This document shows positions 47,514-56,051 of a DNA stretch of 64,000 bases, in pieces (positions within the stretch are counted from its first letter, which is position 1; every line of letters begins with the position of its first letter). The notes below the pieces were generated by a model. That model did not search any database, was not told the origin of the DNA, and saw nothing but the letters and a program-made list of their open reading frames with translations. The stretch is taken from assembly GCF_007833275.1 (NCBI RefSeq), contig NZ_CP042241.1, positions 1 through 64,000 on the forward strand, written 5' to 3'. Origin of the DNA: Salarchaeum sp. JOR-1 (GTDB taxonomy: Archaea > Halobacteriota > Halobacteria > Halobacteriales > Halobacteriaceae). The position numbers and the translations under genes were made by a program.

Positions 47514-47888
47514 ATGACGGAGTTGAAGGGGTACGCGGATGCGCTGCGCGAGGACGTCGGGGAGACGCTTCGAGGGGTTGCAATCGCCGACCTCCGCGCG
47601 AGAGAGTTCGACGTTATCTACATGCGCGAGGACATCTGGGAGCTGTACTCGGACGAGACCCAGCAGGAGATATTCGAGGACGCGGTGTTCGAGACGATGG
47701 GGATGAACCGCAAGGAGGACTTGTTCGAACCGCTCGGCGGCCTCGAAGCGACCGTGCGCGTGTTCGAGGGCGGTATCAACGTGCTCGCGTGGGCGGACGA
47801 CCACGGCGTGTTCGTCGGTCTCGGGCGGGACGAGGACGCGATTCCGGCGGCGGTTCGGACGGCGAACGAGATACGGGAGACACTCTGA
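47514..47888 (+). CDS. Conserved haloarchaeal protein, DUF7522-like
   Basis: 124 residues, mixed alpha/beta, no membrane segment. AIADLRAREFDVIYMREDIW and AWADDHGVFVGLGRDEDAIP are conserved in haloarchaeal homologues as remembered; the fold resembles small roadblock-like sensor domains. Its stop codon overlaps the start of the SRAP gene (TGATG), so the two are co-translated. Function unknown. Confidence 0.65.
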   Translation: MTELKGYADALREDVGETLRGVAIADLRAREFDVIYMREDIWELYSDETQQEIFEDAVFETMGMNRKEDLFEPLGGLEATVRVFEGGINVLAWADDHGVFVGLGRDEDAIPAAVRTANEIRETL

Positions 47889-48574
47889 TGTGCGGGCGGT
47901 ACGCGGTGTTCCTCGACCCGGCGAAGTTCGAGCGGTCGTTCGGCGTGGAACCGCCCGTGGGCTACGAGACGTACAACGCCGCGCCGAGTCAGTCCCTGCC
48001 GGCCGTGCGCGAGCGCGGCGAATCGAGTGACAGAGAGGCGGCGACGCCCGAGTGGGGGTTCGTGCCGTCGTGGGCGGGCGACGACTACTCGCCGAACATC
48101 AACGCCCGGGTGGAGACCGTGCGGGAGACGTCGAGTTTCGCGGAGGCGTACCGGGAGCGGCGGTGTCTCGTGCCCGCGAGCGGGTTCTACGAGTGGCGCG
48201 AGGAGTCGGGGGAGAACCGGCCGTACTACTTCGAGCGCGAGGACGGAGAGCCGTTCGCGATGGCGGGTATCTGGAGCGAGCGCGTCCCCGAGACCACGCA
48301 GACCGGCTTGGGCGCGTTCGCGGGCGGCGGGCCGAGCGACCCGGAGCCGGTGGAGACGTTCGCGGTGCTGACGCGGGCGGCGACGGGAACGGTCGCGGAC
48401 TACCACCACCGCGAGTCCGTCGTGGTCGCGCCCGACGACTACGGGACGTGGCTGTCCGGCGACGACCCCCTCGACGACGTGCTCGCGGAGTCCGCGTCCT
48501 TCCGCGCGCACCGGGTGTCGTCGGCGGTGAACGACCCGGGGAACGACGCGCCCGAACTCACGCGTCCGGTGTGA
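47888..48574 (+). CDS. SOS-response-associated peptidase (SRAP/YedK/HMCES)
   Basis: 228 residues starting with MCGRYAVF, where Cys2 becomes the N-terminal nucleophile after Met removal. Other family marks are YNAAPSQSLPAV, EWGFVPSWAGD, NINARVETVRET with the conserved Asn/Arg/Glu, and CLVPASGFYEWRE with Glu. SRAP proteins form a thiazolidine crosslink with abasic sites in single-stranded DNA and protect them. Its 3' end overlaps the convergent fragment at 48558 by 17 nt. Confidence 0.93.
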   Translation: MCGRYAVFLDPAKFERSFGVEPPVGYETYNAAPSQSLPAVRERGESSDREAATPEWGFVPSWAGDDYSPNINARVETVRETSSFAEAYRERRCLVPASGFYEWREESGENRPYYFEREDGEPFAMAGIWSERVPETTQTGLGAFAGGGPSDPEPVETFAVLTRAATGTVADYHHRESVVVAPDDYGTWLSGDDPLDDVLAESASFRAHRVSSAVNDPGNDAPELTRPV

Positions 48575-48790
48575 CGGGCGGGTCGCTCGCGCGCACCGCG
48601 TCCGCCGTCTCCACCGTCGCGTCCACGATCCGCCGCCAGTCGGGCGTGACGCGCTCGCCGTTGACGACGGTGAGCGGGACGCGGATCGACTCGCCGAGGA
48701 ACGTCTCGCTGATGGCGTACCGGCCGTGGTAGGTCTCCCCCGGTTCGACGGTGCCGCCGCCGTACGCGAACCTGTCGCTCCATACGAGAA
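48558..48790 (-). pseudogene. 3' fragment of an unidentified gene
   Basis: The last 75 or so codons (WSDRFAYGGGTVEPGETYHG through TPDWRRIVDATVETADAV) have near-complete GC at third positions and read as true protein with a soluble alpha/beta character. Upstream of about 48790 the same frame turns into an atypical Arg/Pro-rich sequence without good coding character, so the 5' part of the gene appears lost. The family was not recognised. Confidence 0.4.
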
Positions 48791-48984
48791 GCACGCGCGT
48801 GAGAACACAACCGCCCCGGCTCTCGTGAACGCCGGTCGGCCGCCGTCCGAGCGGCCGGGGCGCTCTCAGAGGCACAGCCAGTGTAGTGCACACCAGCACG
48901 CGTATCAGGGATACCATACGTCATGAAGCCATCTATCGGGTGTTCGCTCACGGACTGAGTATTTCGCCCCCGTACGCACCACCT

Positions 48985-49013
48985 TTATATCAAACGGGTG
49001 TCGACATTGACAC
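48985..49013 (+). promoter_or_regulatory. TATA box and inverted repeat before the HTH gene at 49020
   Basis: TTATAT at 48985-48990 is about 30 bp before the GTG start, fitting a nearly leaderless message. Between them GTGTC (48998) and GACAC (49009) form an inverted repeat with a 6-nt spacer that covers the predicted start of transcription. An autoregulatory operator is likely. Confidence 0.5.
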
Positions 49014-49019
49014 ATATCC

Positions 49020-49796
49020 GTGGTTCCGAGAGCAGCGGACGACACGGTCGGGCTCGTCGGATTGCTCGCACAGCGCGGCGACTACCTCGAGAGCATCGCG
49101 GACGGCGTGACGGAGAAGCGCGCGCTCGTCGACGCCCACGACGCCTCCCGCTCGACCGTCGACCGCGCCGTCCGCCAGCTCGCCGACGCGGGCCTCGTCG
49201 ACCGCACGCACGGCGAGGTCGCGCTCACCACGACCGGCCGCCTCGCGCTCGACGCCTACACGACCTTCCGGAACCGCGTCACCGGTATCGACGACGCCAA
49301 CGACGTGCTGGACGGAGTAGACGACGCCGACGACCTGGACGTGCGACTGTTCGAGAACGCGACCGTCGTCGAAGCCGCACACACGCCACAGAAGCCGATG
49401 GACGAAGTCGCGGACGTCATCCGGACGGCGACCGAGGTGCGGGTGCTCGCGCCGCTCGTCCTCCCGAGTCACGTCGAGATCTACCGCGACCGCGTCAACG
49501 AGAACGCGCTGGCTGCGGACGTGGTAGTCACGCAGGCCGTCCTCGACGAGCTCGTCACCAACCACCAGGACACGATAGAGACGTTCGTCGGGAGCGACGA
49601 CGCCGCGCTCTCCTTCACGAACGACGACCTCCCCTACGGCCTCGTCCTCGCGTCGCTCGACGACCGCGACGTGGTACTCGTCGTCTGCGGCACCGGCCCG
49701 GTCGCGGGCGTCCTCCGAAACGATACCCCCGACGCCGTCGCGTGGGCCGCCGACCGCTTCGCGTCCGCGCGCGAGACCGCGACCCGCCTCGGCTGA
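49020..49796 (+). CDS. Helix-turn-helix regulator with FilR1-like C-terminal domain
   Basis: 258 residues from GTG 49020. The winged helix at the N-terminus has RALVDAHDASRSTVDRAVRQ and LADAGLVDRTHGEVALTTTG; the C-terminal 150 residues (VIRTATEVRVLAPLVLPSHV, ENALAADVVVTQAVLDELV) match the haloarchaeal HTH-10-like family with the effector domain once called DUF1724. Target unknown; the operator-like repeat over its own promoter suggests self-control. Confidence 0.82.
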   Translation: MVPRAADDTVGLVGLLAQRGDYLESIADGVTEKRALVDAHDASRSTVDRAVRQLADAGLVDRTHGEVALTTTGRLALDAYTTFRNRVTGIDDANDVLDGVDDADDLDVRLFENATVVEAAHTPQKPMDEVADVIRTATEVRVLAPLVLPSHVEIYRDRVNENALAADVVVTQAVLDELVTNHQDTIETFVGSDDAALSFTNDDLPYGLVLASLDDRDVVLVVCGTGPVAGVLRNDTPDAVAWAADRFASARETATRLG

Positions 49797-49903
49797 CCCA
49801 CTGACACGCGTGTCACCTCGTTACCCGAGTGTTCGCTTACGCATAAGGCCGTGACGCCCCTCCCGTGGAGTATGTAACTCGACACGACAGAGGTGCGTAC
49901 CGC

Positions 49904-50320
49904 ATGGCAGTAGACGGCGACGCCGGACTCTTCCTCCTGCTCGGCCGCCTCCTGTTCGGCCTGACGCTCGCGTTCATGGGCCTGAACCACTTCCTCAACC
50001 TCGAACAGATGACGGGCTACGCCGAGTTCAAGGGCCTGCCCGCGCCCAGATTCATGACCGTCGCGTCCGGCGTGATGCTCCTCCTCGGCGGCCTCGGCAT
50101 CGCGGCCGGCGCGTACCCCGTGCTCAGCGCGGGCGCGCTCGCCGCGTTCAACGTCGCCGCCGCGTTCACGATGCACGCGTTCTGGAGCGTGCCCGAAGAC
50201 CAGCAGCAGGACGAGATGACGCAGTTCCTCAAGAACATGGTCATCACGGGCGGCGCGCTCGCGTTCCTCGCCGTCGGCGGCCAGGACTGGGCGTACGCCG
50301 TCGGCGTCTCCCTCTTCTAA
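49904..50320 (+). CDS. DoxX-family membrane protein
   Basis: 138 residues from ATG 49904 (MAVDGDAGLFL). Four helices: LLLGRLLFGLTLAFMGLNHF, PRFMTVASGVMLLLGGLGIA, AGALAAFNVAAAFTMHAFW and VITGGALAFLAVGGQDW. The GRLLFG and HFxN pattern is typical of DoxX/DoxD-like proteins, of uncertain redox function. Located alone before the ABC transporter genes. Confidence 0.85.
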   Translation: MAVDGDAGLFLLLGRLLFGLTLAFMGLNHFLNLEQMTGYAEFKGLPAPRFMTVASGVMLLLGGLGIAAGAYPVLSAGALAAFNVAAAFTMHAFWSVPEDQQQDEMTQFLKNMVITGGALAFLAVGGQDWAYAVGVSLF

Positions 50321-50382
50321 CCCGCCCCGCGGTTTTCGCGACTGCCGAAACGACGATATGCCCGACGCCCGCGTGTTCGGGT

Positions 50383-51255
50383 ATGATATCGGTGGACGGC
50401 CTGACGAAACAGTACGGGAGCGTCCACGCCGTCCGCGGCATCGACCTCGACGTCGAGGCGGGCGAGGTGTTCGGATTAGTCGGGCCGAACGGCGCGGGGA
50501 AGACGTCGACGCTGAAGATGCTCGCCGGCCTCGTCGAACCCACGTCGGGGTCGGCGACCGTGAACGGCTACAACGCCCAGAACCCCGAGATGCGCCGCTC
50601 GCTCGGCTTCCTCCCCGAGGAATCCCCGCTCTACGAGGACATGACGCCGCGCGGCTACCTCCGCTTCTTCGCCGACCTCTACGACGTTGAGCGAGAGACG
50701 GCGAACGACCGCATCGAGCGCGCGCTCGACCGCCTCGATCTGGACGCCCGCGACCGCCCCGTCGGCGACTTCTCGAAGGGGATGAAGCGGAAGGTCGCCA
50801 TCGCGCGCTCGCTCGTGAACGACCCGGACGTGCTCATCTACGACGAACCCGCGTCCGGCCTCGACCCCCTGACGACGAACGAGGTCGTGGAGTTCACGCG
50901 CGAACTCGCCGACCAGGGGAAGACCGTGCTGTTCAGCGCGCACGACCTCTACCACGTCGAGTCAGTCTGCGACCGGGTCGCCATCATGAACGACGGCCGC
51001 ATCGCCGCCCATGGGGCGCTCGCCGAGATCCGCGCGGAGTACGGCCGCATCGAGTACCACGTCTACACGTCCGTGCCCGTCGCGGACGCCACGGAATCGG
51101 GCGATCGCTACGAGGTCACGGTGGACGGCATGGACGGCGTCGAACGCGTCAGGGAAGCGGCCGAATCCGCGGGCGGCGAGGTGCTCGACATCCGCACCCG
51201 CGAGTCGACGCTGGAGGACGTGTTCCTCGACGTGACCCGGGAGGGCCGAGCGTGA
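50383..51255 (+). CDS. ABC transporter ATP-binding protein (ABC-2 type)
   Basis: 290 residues: Walker A GPNGAGKTSTLKML, Q-loop YNAQNPEM-like region, signature FSKGMKRKVAIARSL, Walker B VLIYDEPASGLDP and H-loop FSAHDLYHVES, followed by the C-terminal extension usual in NatA/CcmA-type ATPases. It is coupled to the permease gene at 51252 by 4 nt and energises the two permeases that follow. Substrate unknown; the order ATPase-permease-permease is like Na+ exporters NatAB or gene-island ABC-2 exporters. Confidence 0.93.
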   Translation: MISVDGLTKQYGSVHAVRGIDLDVEAGEVFGLVGPNGAGKTSTLKMLAGLVEPTSGSATVNGYNAQNPEMRRSLGFLPEESPLYEDMTPRGYLRFFADLYDVERETANDRIERALDRLDLDARDRPVGDFSKGMKRKVAIARSLVNDPDVLIYDEPASGLDPLTTNEVVEFTRELADQGKTVLFSAHDLYHVESVCDRVAIMNDGRIAAHGALAEIRAEYGRIEYHVYTSVPVADATESGDRYEVTVDGMDGVERVREAAESAGGEVLDIRTRESTLEDVFLDVTREGRA

Positions 51256-53153
51256 CTCCGCGCCGCGCCCTCCGCATCGCGCGCTGGGAGGCGGCGAAGA
51301 GCACCGGGAACGTCGACCGCCGAACCGCCGTCCTCCTCGCCGTCGTCGTCCTCGCGCTCGCGGTGCTCGCGCCCGTGCTGGTCGCCGCCCAGCCGAGTCC
51401 CGGCGAGGGCATCTACCGGGTGGGCGTGGACGAGGACAGCCGCTACCACGCCGTCGTCGAGCGGAACCCCCAGCTTCGCGCCGTGGGCGCAGACCCCCGC
51501 GACGTGGTCGCAGGCGACGCCGAACTCAGCATCCGAGGCGGCCGGTTCTACGTCGGGGACTCCGCGAAGGCGCAGGCCGCGCTCGCCGAGCTCAGGGCGG
51601 CCGTCGTCGCCTACAACGACTACCTCATGCGTCACGAACCCGACCAGGCCGCCGCGTTCCCCGTCACCGTCACCCTCCAGTACCTCGAGCAGAACCCACC
51701 CGGCGACACGGCGGGCGACAACACGACCGACGGCGACACAGCGGGCGACAACACGACCGACGGCGACACAGCGGGCGACAGCACGACCGACGGCGCTGGC
51801 GGCAACGGTGGCGGCGCTGGCGATACCACGACCGCGTCCGGCGGCGGCGCGACGACGGCCGCGCCCGGCGGCGGCGGAACGCGTGATGGCGGCGGCGGAA
51901 CGCGTGATGGCGGCGGCGGAACGCGTGATGGCGGCGGCGGAACGCGTGATGGCGGCGGCGGTGGCGTGCCCGCGGTGCCCGGCGGCGCGTTCGGCGGGAC
52001 GCAGACCGGGACGCCGAGCTCGCTGAGCCCGCCGTTCCCGCTGCGCTCGCTCGTGCTCGCGTTCGCCTTCCTCCTGCCGCTGAACGTCCTGATTCAGGCG
52101 TACGGATCGAGCGTGATCAACGAGCGCATCAACCGACGAGGCGAGCCGATGCTGGTGTCGCCGGCGAGCCGTGGAGACATCGTGCTCGGGAAAACGCTCC
52201 CCTACCTCGGCGTCGCCGCGGCCATCACGGCCGTCATCGCGTTCGCCGTCGGCGGCGGTCTCGTGAGCGTGCTCGCCGTCCTCCCCCTCGCCGCGCTGTT
52301 CCTCGCCGCGACGTTCGTCGGCGCGATGCTCGCGCGCTCCTACAAAGAACTCACGTTCGTCACCGTGTTCGTCAGCGTCCCCCTGATGGCGTACGCGTTC
52401 GTCCCCGCCGTCTTCACCGAAGTCCACCCCATCGCCGCCATCAGCCCGCTCTCCCTCGTCGTCCAGGACTTGCAGGGCGCGCCGATCGGCCTCGGCGAGT
52501 TCCTGTTCGGCACGCTCCCCGTCTCGCTCGCCGCGCTCGTCTGCTTCGCGCTCGGCACCGGCATCTACCGCGAGGAGGACATGTTCACGCAGCGTCCGAT
52601 TCCCGCGAAGGCGATGGACGCGCTCGCCGCGCCCCTCCGCTCCGTCTGGCGCGTGGGGCTGTGGACGGCGCTGTTCATTCCGTTCGCGTTCATCGCGGAG
52701 CTGTTCGCCGTCGCGAGCCTGTTCGTCCTCCCGGCGTCGCTCGCGCTCCCCGTCCTCTTCGCCGCCATCGCGGTCGTCGAGGAGGCCGCGAAGAGCCTGC
52801 ACGTCCGCGCGGGCCTCCTCCGGTCGCGCTTCCCGACCGACCGCCGCACCGCGCTCGCGCTCGGCGTCGCGTCCGGCCTCGGGTTCTTCCTCGGGGAGAA
52901 ACTCACCCTCATCACCCAACTCGTCGGCCTCCCCGACCTCGAACTCGGACAGGCCGCGTTCGGCCCGACGCTCGGCGCGAGCCCGCTCGTCCTCGCGGTC
53001 TCGCTGTTCGCGCCGCTCGCGCTCCACACCGTCACCGCGTCGCTGAGCGCGCTCGGCGCGCGCGGAACCCGGGCGAAGTACCTCGCCGGGTTCGGCCTCG
53101 CCGTGCTCGTCCACCTGGCGTACAACCTCACGGTGGTGAGCGCCGTTGCGTGA
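51252..53153 (+). CDS. ABC-2 permease fused to a PrsW-like intramembrane protease domain
   Basis: 633 residues. Residues about 25-45 are a membrane segment, then an extracellular part (about 45-255) with low-complexity repeats, then ABC-2 permease helices (about 260-430: SLVLAFAFLLPLNVLIQAYG, INRRGEPMLVSPASRGDIVL). The C-terminal third (about 450-630) has VVEEAAKSLHVRAG, LGFFLGEKLTL, APLALHTVTAS and LVHLAYNLTVV, the EExxK, GxxxxE and two His motifs of PrsW/M82-type membrane proteases. PrsW in Bacillus cleaves an anti-sigma factor; the target here is unknown. It overlaps the ATPase and the second permease genes. Confidence 0.8.
   Translation: MTPRRALRIARWEAAKSTGNVDRRTAVLLAVVVLALAVLAPVLVAAQPSPGEGIYRVGVDEDSRYHAVVERNPQLRAVGADPRDVVAGDAELSIRGGRFYVGDSAKAQAALAELRAAVVAYNDYLMRHEPDQAAAFPVTVTLQYLEQNPPGDTAGDNTTDGDTAGDNTTDGDTAGDSTTDGAGGNGGGAGDTTTASGGGATTAAPGGGGTRDGGGGTRDGGGGTRDGGGGTRDGGGGGVPAVPGGAFGGTQTGTPSSLSPPFPLRSLVLAFAFLLPLNVLIQAYGSSVINERINRRGEPMLVSPASRGDIVLGKTLPYLGVAAAITAVIAFAVGGGLVSVLAVLPLAALFLAATFVGAMLARSYKELTFVTVFVSVPLMAYAFVPAVFTEVHPIAAISPLSLVVQDLQGAPIGLGEFLFGTLPVSLAALVCFALGTGIYREEDMFTQRPIPAKAMDALAAPLRSVWRVGLWTALFIPFAFIAELFAVASLFVLPASLALPVLFAAIAVVEEAAKSLHVRAGLLRSRFPTDRRTALALGVASGLGFFLGEKLTLITQLVGLPDLELGQAAFGPTLGASPLVLAVSLFAPLALHTVTASLSALGARGTRAKYLAGFGLAVLVHLAYNLTVVSAVA
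51702..51955 (+). repeat. Two in-frame coding tandem repeats inside the fused permease
   Basis: Three 30-bp units encode GDTAGDNTTD (51702-51791; the third has GDSTTD), and four 21-bp units encode GGGGTRD (about 51867-51955). Both lie in the extracellular loop, are multiples of three, and are almost identical at the DNA level, so they are likely to change in number by slippage or recombination without breaking the frame. Confidence 0.8.
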
Positions 53154-54183
53154 CCGCCTCGTCGTCGGGCGGCGCGAACTCGCGAGCCTCCGCTCCGAGA
53201 AGACAATCGTGCTCGCGCTCGTCATCCAGTTGTTCATCGCCGCGTTCTCCTCGTTCCTCGTCGTCGGCCTGGTCAGCCTCTACAGTCCGAGCGCGAGCCA
53301 GGGCGACTACGTCGTGAACGTGGGGGTCGCCGGGAACGCGAGCGACGACCTCGCGCCCGTCGTCGCGAGCGACCGCCGGAACGCCGTCGTCTACCCGAGC
53401 GAGAGCACGGCTCTCGCGGCGTTTACCAACGCTGACGTGGACGCGCTCCTGCTCGCGACCCAGTACCCGGACGGCCACGTCAGGGTGTCCGCGTACGCCC
53501 CCGAGGGGAGCTTTCGAACCACCCTGGTCGTCGTCCAACTGAAGGACGTGCTCTCCGAGTACGAACGCCACCTCCGCGACGAACTCAGCAGTCGACTCAC
53601 CCGCGAACCGCTCTCGCTCCCGCCGGAGTCGTCGGGGTCGACCTACTACGGCTTCACGTACACCATCCTCCTCCCGCTCTTGATGTTCCTGCCGGCGTTC
53701 ATCAGCGGGAGCGTGGTCGCGGACACGCTCAGCGAGGAACTCGAACGCGGGACGTTCGAACTCCTCCGCGTGACGCCGCTCTCGGTGCCCGAGATCGTGG
53801 ACGGAAAGAGCCTCGCGATGATCGCGCTCGCGCCGGCGCAGGCCGCGCTCTGGCTCGCGTTCCTCGGACTGAACGGCATCCGCGTCGACCACCCGCTGCC
53901 GATTCTCGTCCTCGCCACCGCGCTCGCCGCCGTCCTCGTCGGCGGCGGCGCGGCGCTCGCGCTCCGCCTCGGCGAACGCCGGGAGACCCAGCTCGTCTAC
54001 TCGTTCGCCGCCATCGGCGTGTTCGCGCTCGCGTCCCTGCTCCCGGAGAGCCCGCAGAACGCCGTCGCGAAACTCGCGGTGGGGAGCGCGACCGGCCTCA
54101 CGTATCAGACTATCGCGGGGTTCGTCGTCGCGGCCGTCGCGTGCTTCGCGCTCGCCCGGCGCGTGGCGGGCGGCGTGGACTGA
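53146..54183 (+). CDS. ABC-2 type permease, NatB/YhaP-like
   Basis: 345 residues; TTG 53146 is the best start, overlapping the preceding gene by 8 nt. N-terminal helix LALVIQLFIAAFSSFLVVGL, a large extracellular domain (about 45-165), then five helices (TILLPLLMFLPAFISGSVVA, IALAPAQAALWLAFLGLNG and others) with ELERGTFELLRVTPLSVPEI, the intracellular signature of NatB-like permeases. It forms the membrane part of the exporter together with the fused permease. Confidence 0.85.
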   Translation: MRDRLVVGRRELASLRSEKTIVLALVIQLFIAAFSSFLVVGLVSLYSPSASQGDYVVNVGVAGNASDDLAPVVASDRRNAVVYPSESTALAAFTNADVDALLLATQYPDGHVRVSAYAPEGSFRTTLVVVQLKDVLSEYERHLRDELSSRLTREPLSLPPESSGSTYYGFTYTILLPLLMFLPAFISGSVVADTLSEELERGTFELLRVTPLSVPEIVDGKSLAMIALAPAQAALWLAFLGLNGIRVDHPLPILVLATALAAVLVGGGAALALRLGERRETQLVYSFAAIGVFALASLLPESPQNAVAKLAVGSATGLTYQTIAGFVVAAVACFALARRVAGGVD

Positions 54184-54184
54184 C

Positions 54185-54610
54185 TCACTGACCGGGGCCG
54201 GCGGTGAGGTAGACCGCGACCGCCGCGAACCCGATACCTGCTATTTTTCGGAGGGTGAGGTCGTCGCCGAGCCACACGGCAGAGACCAGGGAACTGGTGA
54301 CGATGAACATCCCGAAGACGGGTACGACGATGCTCACCGGGCCGGTCGCGAGCGCCTGATAGTACGCGAGGATGCCGACCGTGAGGCAGACGCCGGCGGC
54401 GTACACGTACACGGCACGGGGATGGGTGAGGTAGGGCGTGACGGGGATGTCGACGTAGAGGACGACCGCGAGCGACCCGGCGACGAGCACGGCGTTCGCG
54501 AGGAGCGCGGCGACCGTCGAGGGGATGTCGACCGTCGCGACCTTCATCAGGGGCGCGACCATCGTGTACCCGATCAGGGCGACGACCGCCCACTTCAGAT
54601 AGGCTTCCAT
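54185..54610 (-). CDS. EamA/DMT-type half transporter
   Basis: 141 residues from ATG 54610 (MEAYLKWAVVALIGYTMVAP). Five hydrophobic segments and GPVSIVVPVFGMFIVTSSLV with LGDDLTLRKIAGIGFAAVAV are typical of a single EamA repeat, which acts as a homodimer. Substrate unknown. Convergent with the permease gene (1 nt between stop codons). Confidence 0.85.
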   Translation of the reverse strand: MEAYLKWAVVALIGYTMVAPLMKVATVDIPSTVAALLANAVLVAGSLAVVLYVDIPVTPYLTHPRAVYVYAAGVCLTVGILAYYQALATGPVSIVVPVFGMFIVTSSLVSAVWLGDDLTLRKIAGIGFAAVAVYLTAGPGQ

Positions 54611-54686
54611 AGAGGCAGAAACACGAGTGCGCGAAAGGGCGTGTCGGTTCGGAACCGTCGAGTGCCCGCGCGCACAACACCCGGGC

Positions 54687-55091
54687 GTGCAGCCCGGAAC
54701 GTACACGCTCGTCGTCTCGCTCGACGAGTCGGTCGCCGTGACGTTCGGCGCGGCCGGCGAGCGCGACCTCGACCGCGGATTCTACGCCTACACGGGGAGC
54801 GCGTTCGGGTCGGGCGGCCTCTCGCGCGTCGACCGCCACCGTGAACTCGACAGGGGAGAGCGCGACACGCGCCACTGGCACGTCGACTACCTCCTCGGCC
54901 ACCCCGCGAGCACGCTCGTCGACACGTACACCGTGGAGAACGAGAACCGCGAGTGCGAACTCGCGCGCCGACTCGCGGACGCCCTCACGCCGGTTCCGGG
55001 ACTCGGCGCGTCGGACTGCGACTGCGACACCCACCTCGCGTACGCGGAGGAACGGGCGGACGTGGAGCGCGTGCTCGACGCCCTGTACTAG
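54687..55091 (+). CDS. DUF123 (GIY-YIG-like) nuclease-family protein
   Basis: 134 residues from GTG 54687 (VQPGTYTLVVSLDE); the upstream frame is atypical. Family marks: TYTLVV, RGFYAYTGSAFGSGG, the basic GGLSRVDRHRELDRG and HWHVDYLLGHP with conserved His and Asp, and a C-terminal CDCDTHLAY. DUF123 proteins share a GIY-YIG-like fold and are often fused to endonuclease III. The 3' end overlaps the RAD55-like gene by 4 nt on the opposite strand. Confidence 0.85.
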   Translation: MQPGTYTLVVSLDESVAVTFGAAGERDLDRGFYAYTGSAFGSGGLSRVDRHRELDRGERDTRHWHVDYLLGHPASTLVDTYTVENENRECELARRLADALTPVPGLGASDCDCDTHLAYAEERADVERVLDALY

Positions 55092-55747
55092 TCGAACGCC
55101 ACCCACTCGGTCGGGGAGCCGGTGACGCCGCGCACGCGCGCCTCCCGAGTGCCGTCGTCGGCGACGCGCACCTGAACCATCCCGTCGAACAGCTGGCTGA
55201 TAGTGTTCACGACCTGCTCGTCGTGGCTGTCCGGGTCGATGGCGAACAGCCCGAGCCAGTCCCGGCTCTGGATCTGGCTCGTGAACACGTGCAGGAAGCG
55301 AAAGAGCCGCTGGAGGTCGACGTACATCAGGAGCGGGCTGAGGGAGTCGAAGCCGATGCGGAGCCGTTCGACGCCGTTGTTCTCCGCTTCGCGAGCAAGT
55401 TCGGAGAACTCGATACCGATCCCGGTGAGTTCGCCGGGCGAGGAGACGTTCCGAACGAAACTCATCTCTCCCTCGTTCCCGCCGCTGCGCGAACTCACGC
55501 TATCGATGATGCGGAAGAAGCTCGTTCGGTCGCCGAGGAGGTCGTTGTACTCCGCTGCGAGGTCGTCCGCGGGGTTCCGGGACGTGACGACGATGGCGCC
55601 CTCGCCGTCGTCCGCGCCGCGGGCGAGCAGGCGAAGCAGTAGCTGGCGCTTCCCGGACATGGCCGGCCCGCTGACGAGCAGATTCGTCCCGGGCTCGACC
55701 TCCGAGAGGAGCTCCGGCGGAAACACCCCGTCTAGTTTGTATGGCAT
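55088..55747 (-). CDS. RAD55/KaiC-like RecA-superfamily ATPase (HTR-like)
   Basis: 219 residues from ATG 55747 (MPYKLDGVFP). One RecA-fold domain: the P-loop reads NLLVSGPAMSGKRQLLL, with Arg after the Lys in place of Thr/Ser, as commonly seen in the haloarchaeal HTR-like group; VTSRNPADDLAAEY and RLRIGFDSLSPLLMYVDL give Walker B. Such proteins may act in signalling. It does not resemble the KaiC-like protein at 12262 beyond the fold. Confidence 0.82.
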   Translation of the reverse strand: MPYKLDGVFPPELLSEVEPGTNLLVSGPAMSGKRQLLLRLLARGADDGEGAIVVTSRNPADDLAAEYNDLLGDRTSFFRIIDSVSSRSGGNEGEMSFVRNVSSPGELTGIGIEFSELAREAENNGVERLRIGFDSLSPLLMYVDLQRLFRFLHVFTSQIQSRDWLGLFAIDPDSHDEQVVNTISQLFDGMVQVRVADDGTREARVRGVTGSPTEWVAFD

Positions 55748-56051
55748 TTCTACAGGATGGTGGGACGTGGAGGCGACGCCTCGCCTTGGGTACGCTGACG
55801 TAAGCCGACGAGGCATAAGTATGTGCGGGATATCGGCGTGAGACACTGCCTCTCCCCCCGCCGAATCGGGCGGTTTGTGCCGGCTTTCGGGGGATTCGGC
55901 TGGCGAGCCCGTACCCGCCCGTGGCGGCCCGACGAGCGACACGATGTCGTCGGCACGCGCTATCGCCTACCACGGGCCGCACTCGGTCTCGGACTCACGC
56001 GCATCTATCTCGACCACGCACTCGGGGGATTAAAACGCGTCGAGACCGTTG

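Noticed and set aside
51867-51955. 21-bp repeats as a CRISPR-like array
   Set aside because: There are no spacers; the units are head-to-tail, in frame, and encode GGGGTRD inside a long gene.
51108-53237. A 709-codon minus-strand open frame opposite the permease
   Set aside because: Composition dominated by Glu/Arg/Gly runs reflecting the complement of GC-rich codons; the plus-strand frame has membrane helices and motifs.
55088-55747. RAD55-like ATPase as part of the KaiC/GvpD-like module
   Set aside because: It lies in the core chromosome 40 kb away, has one domain with a deviating P-loop and belongs to the HTR-like group; no evidence connects it to gas vesicles.
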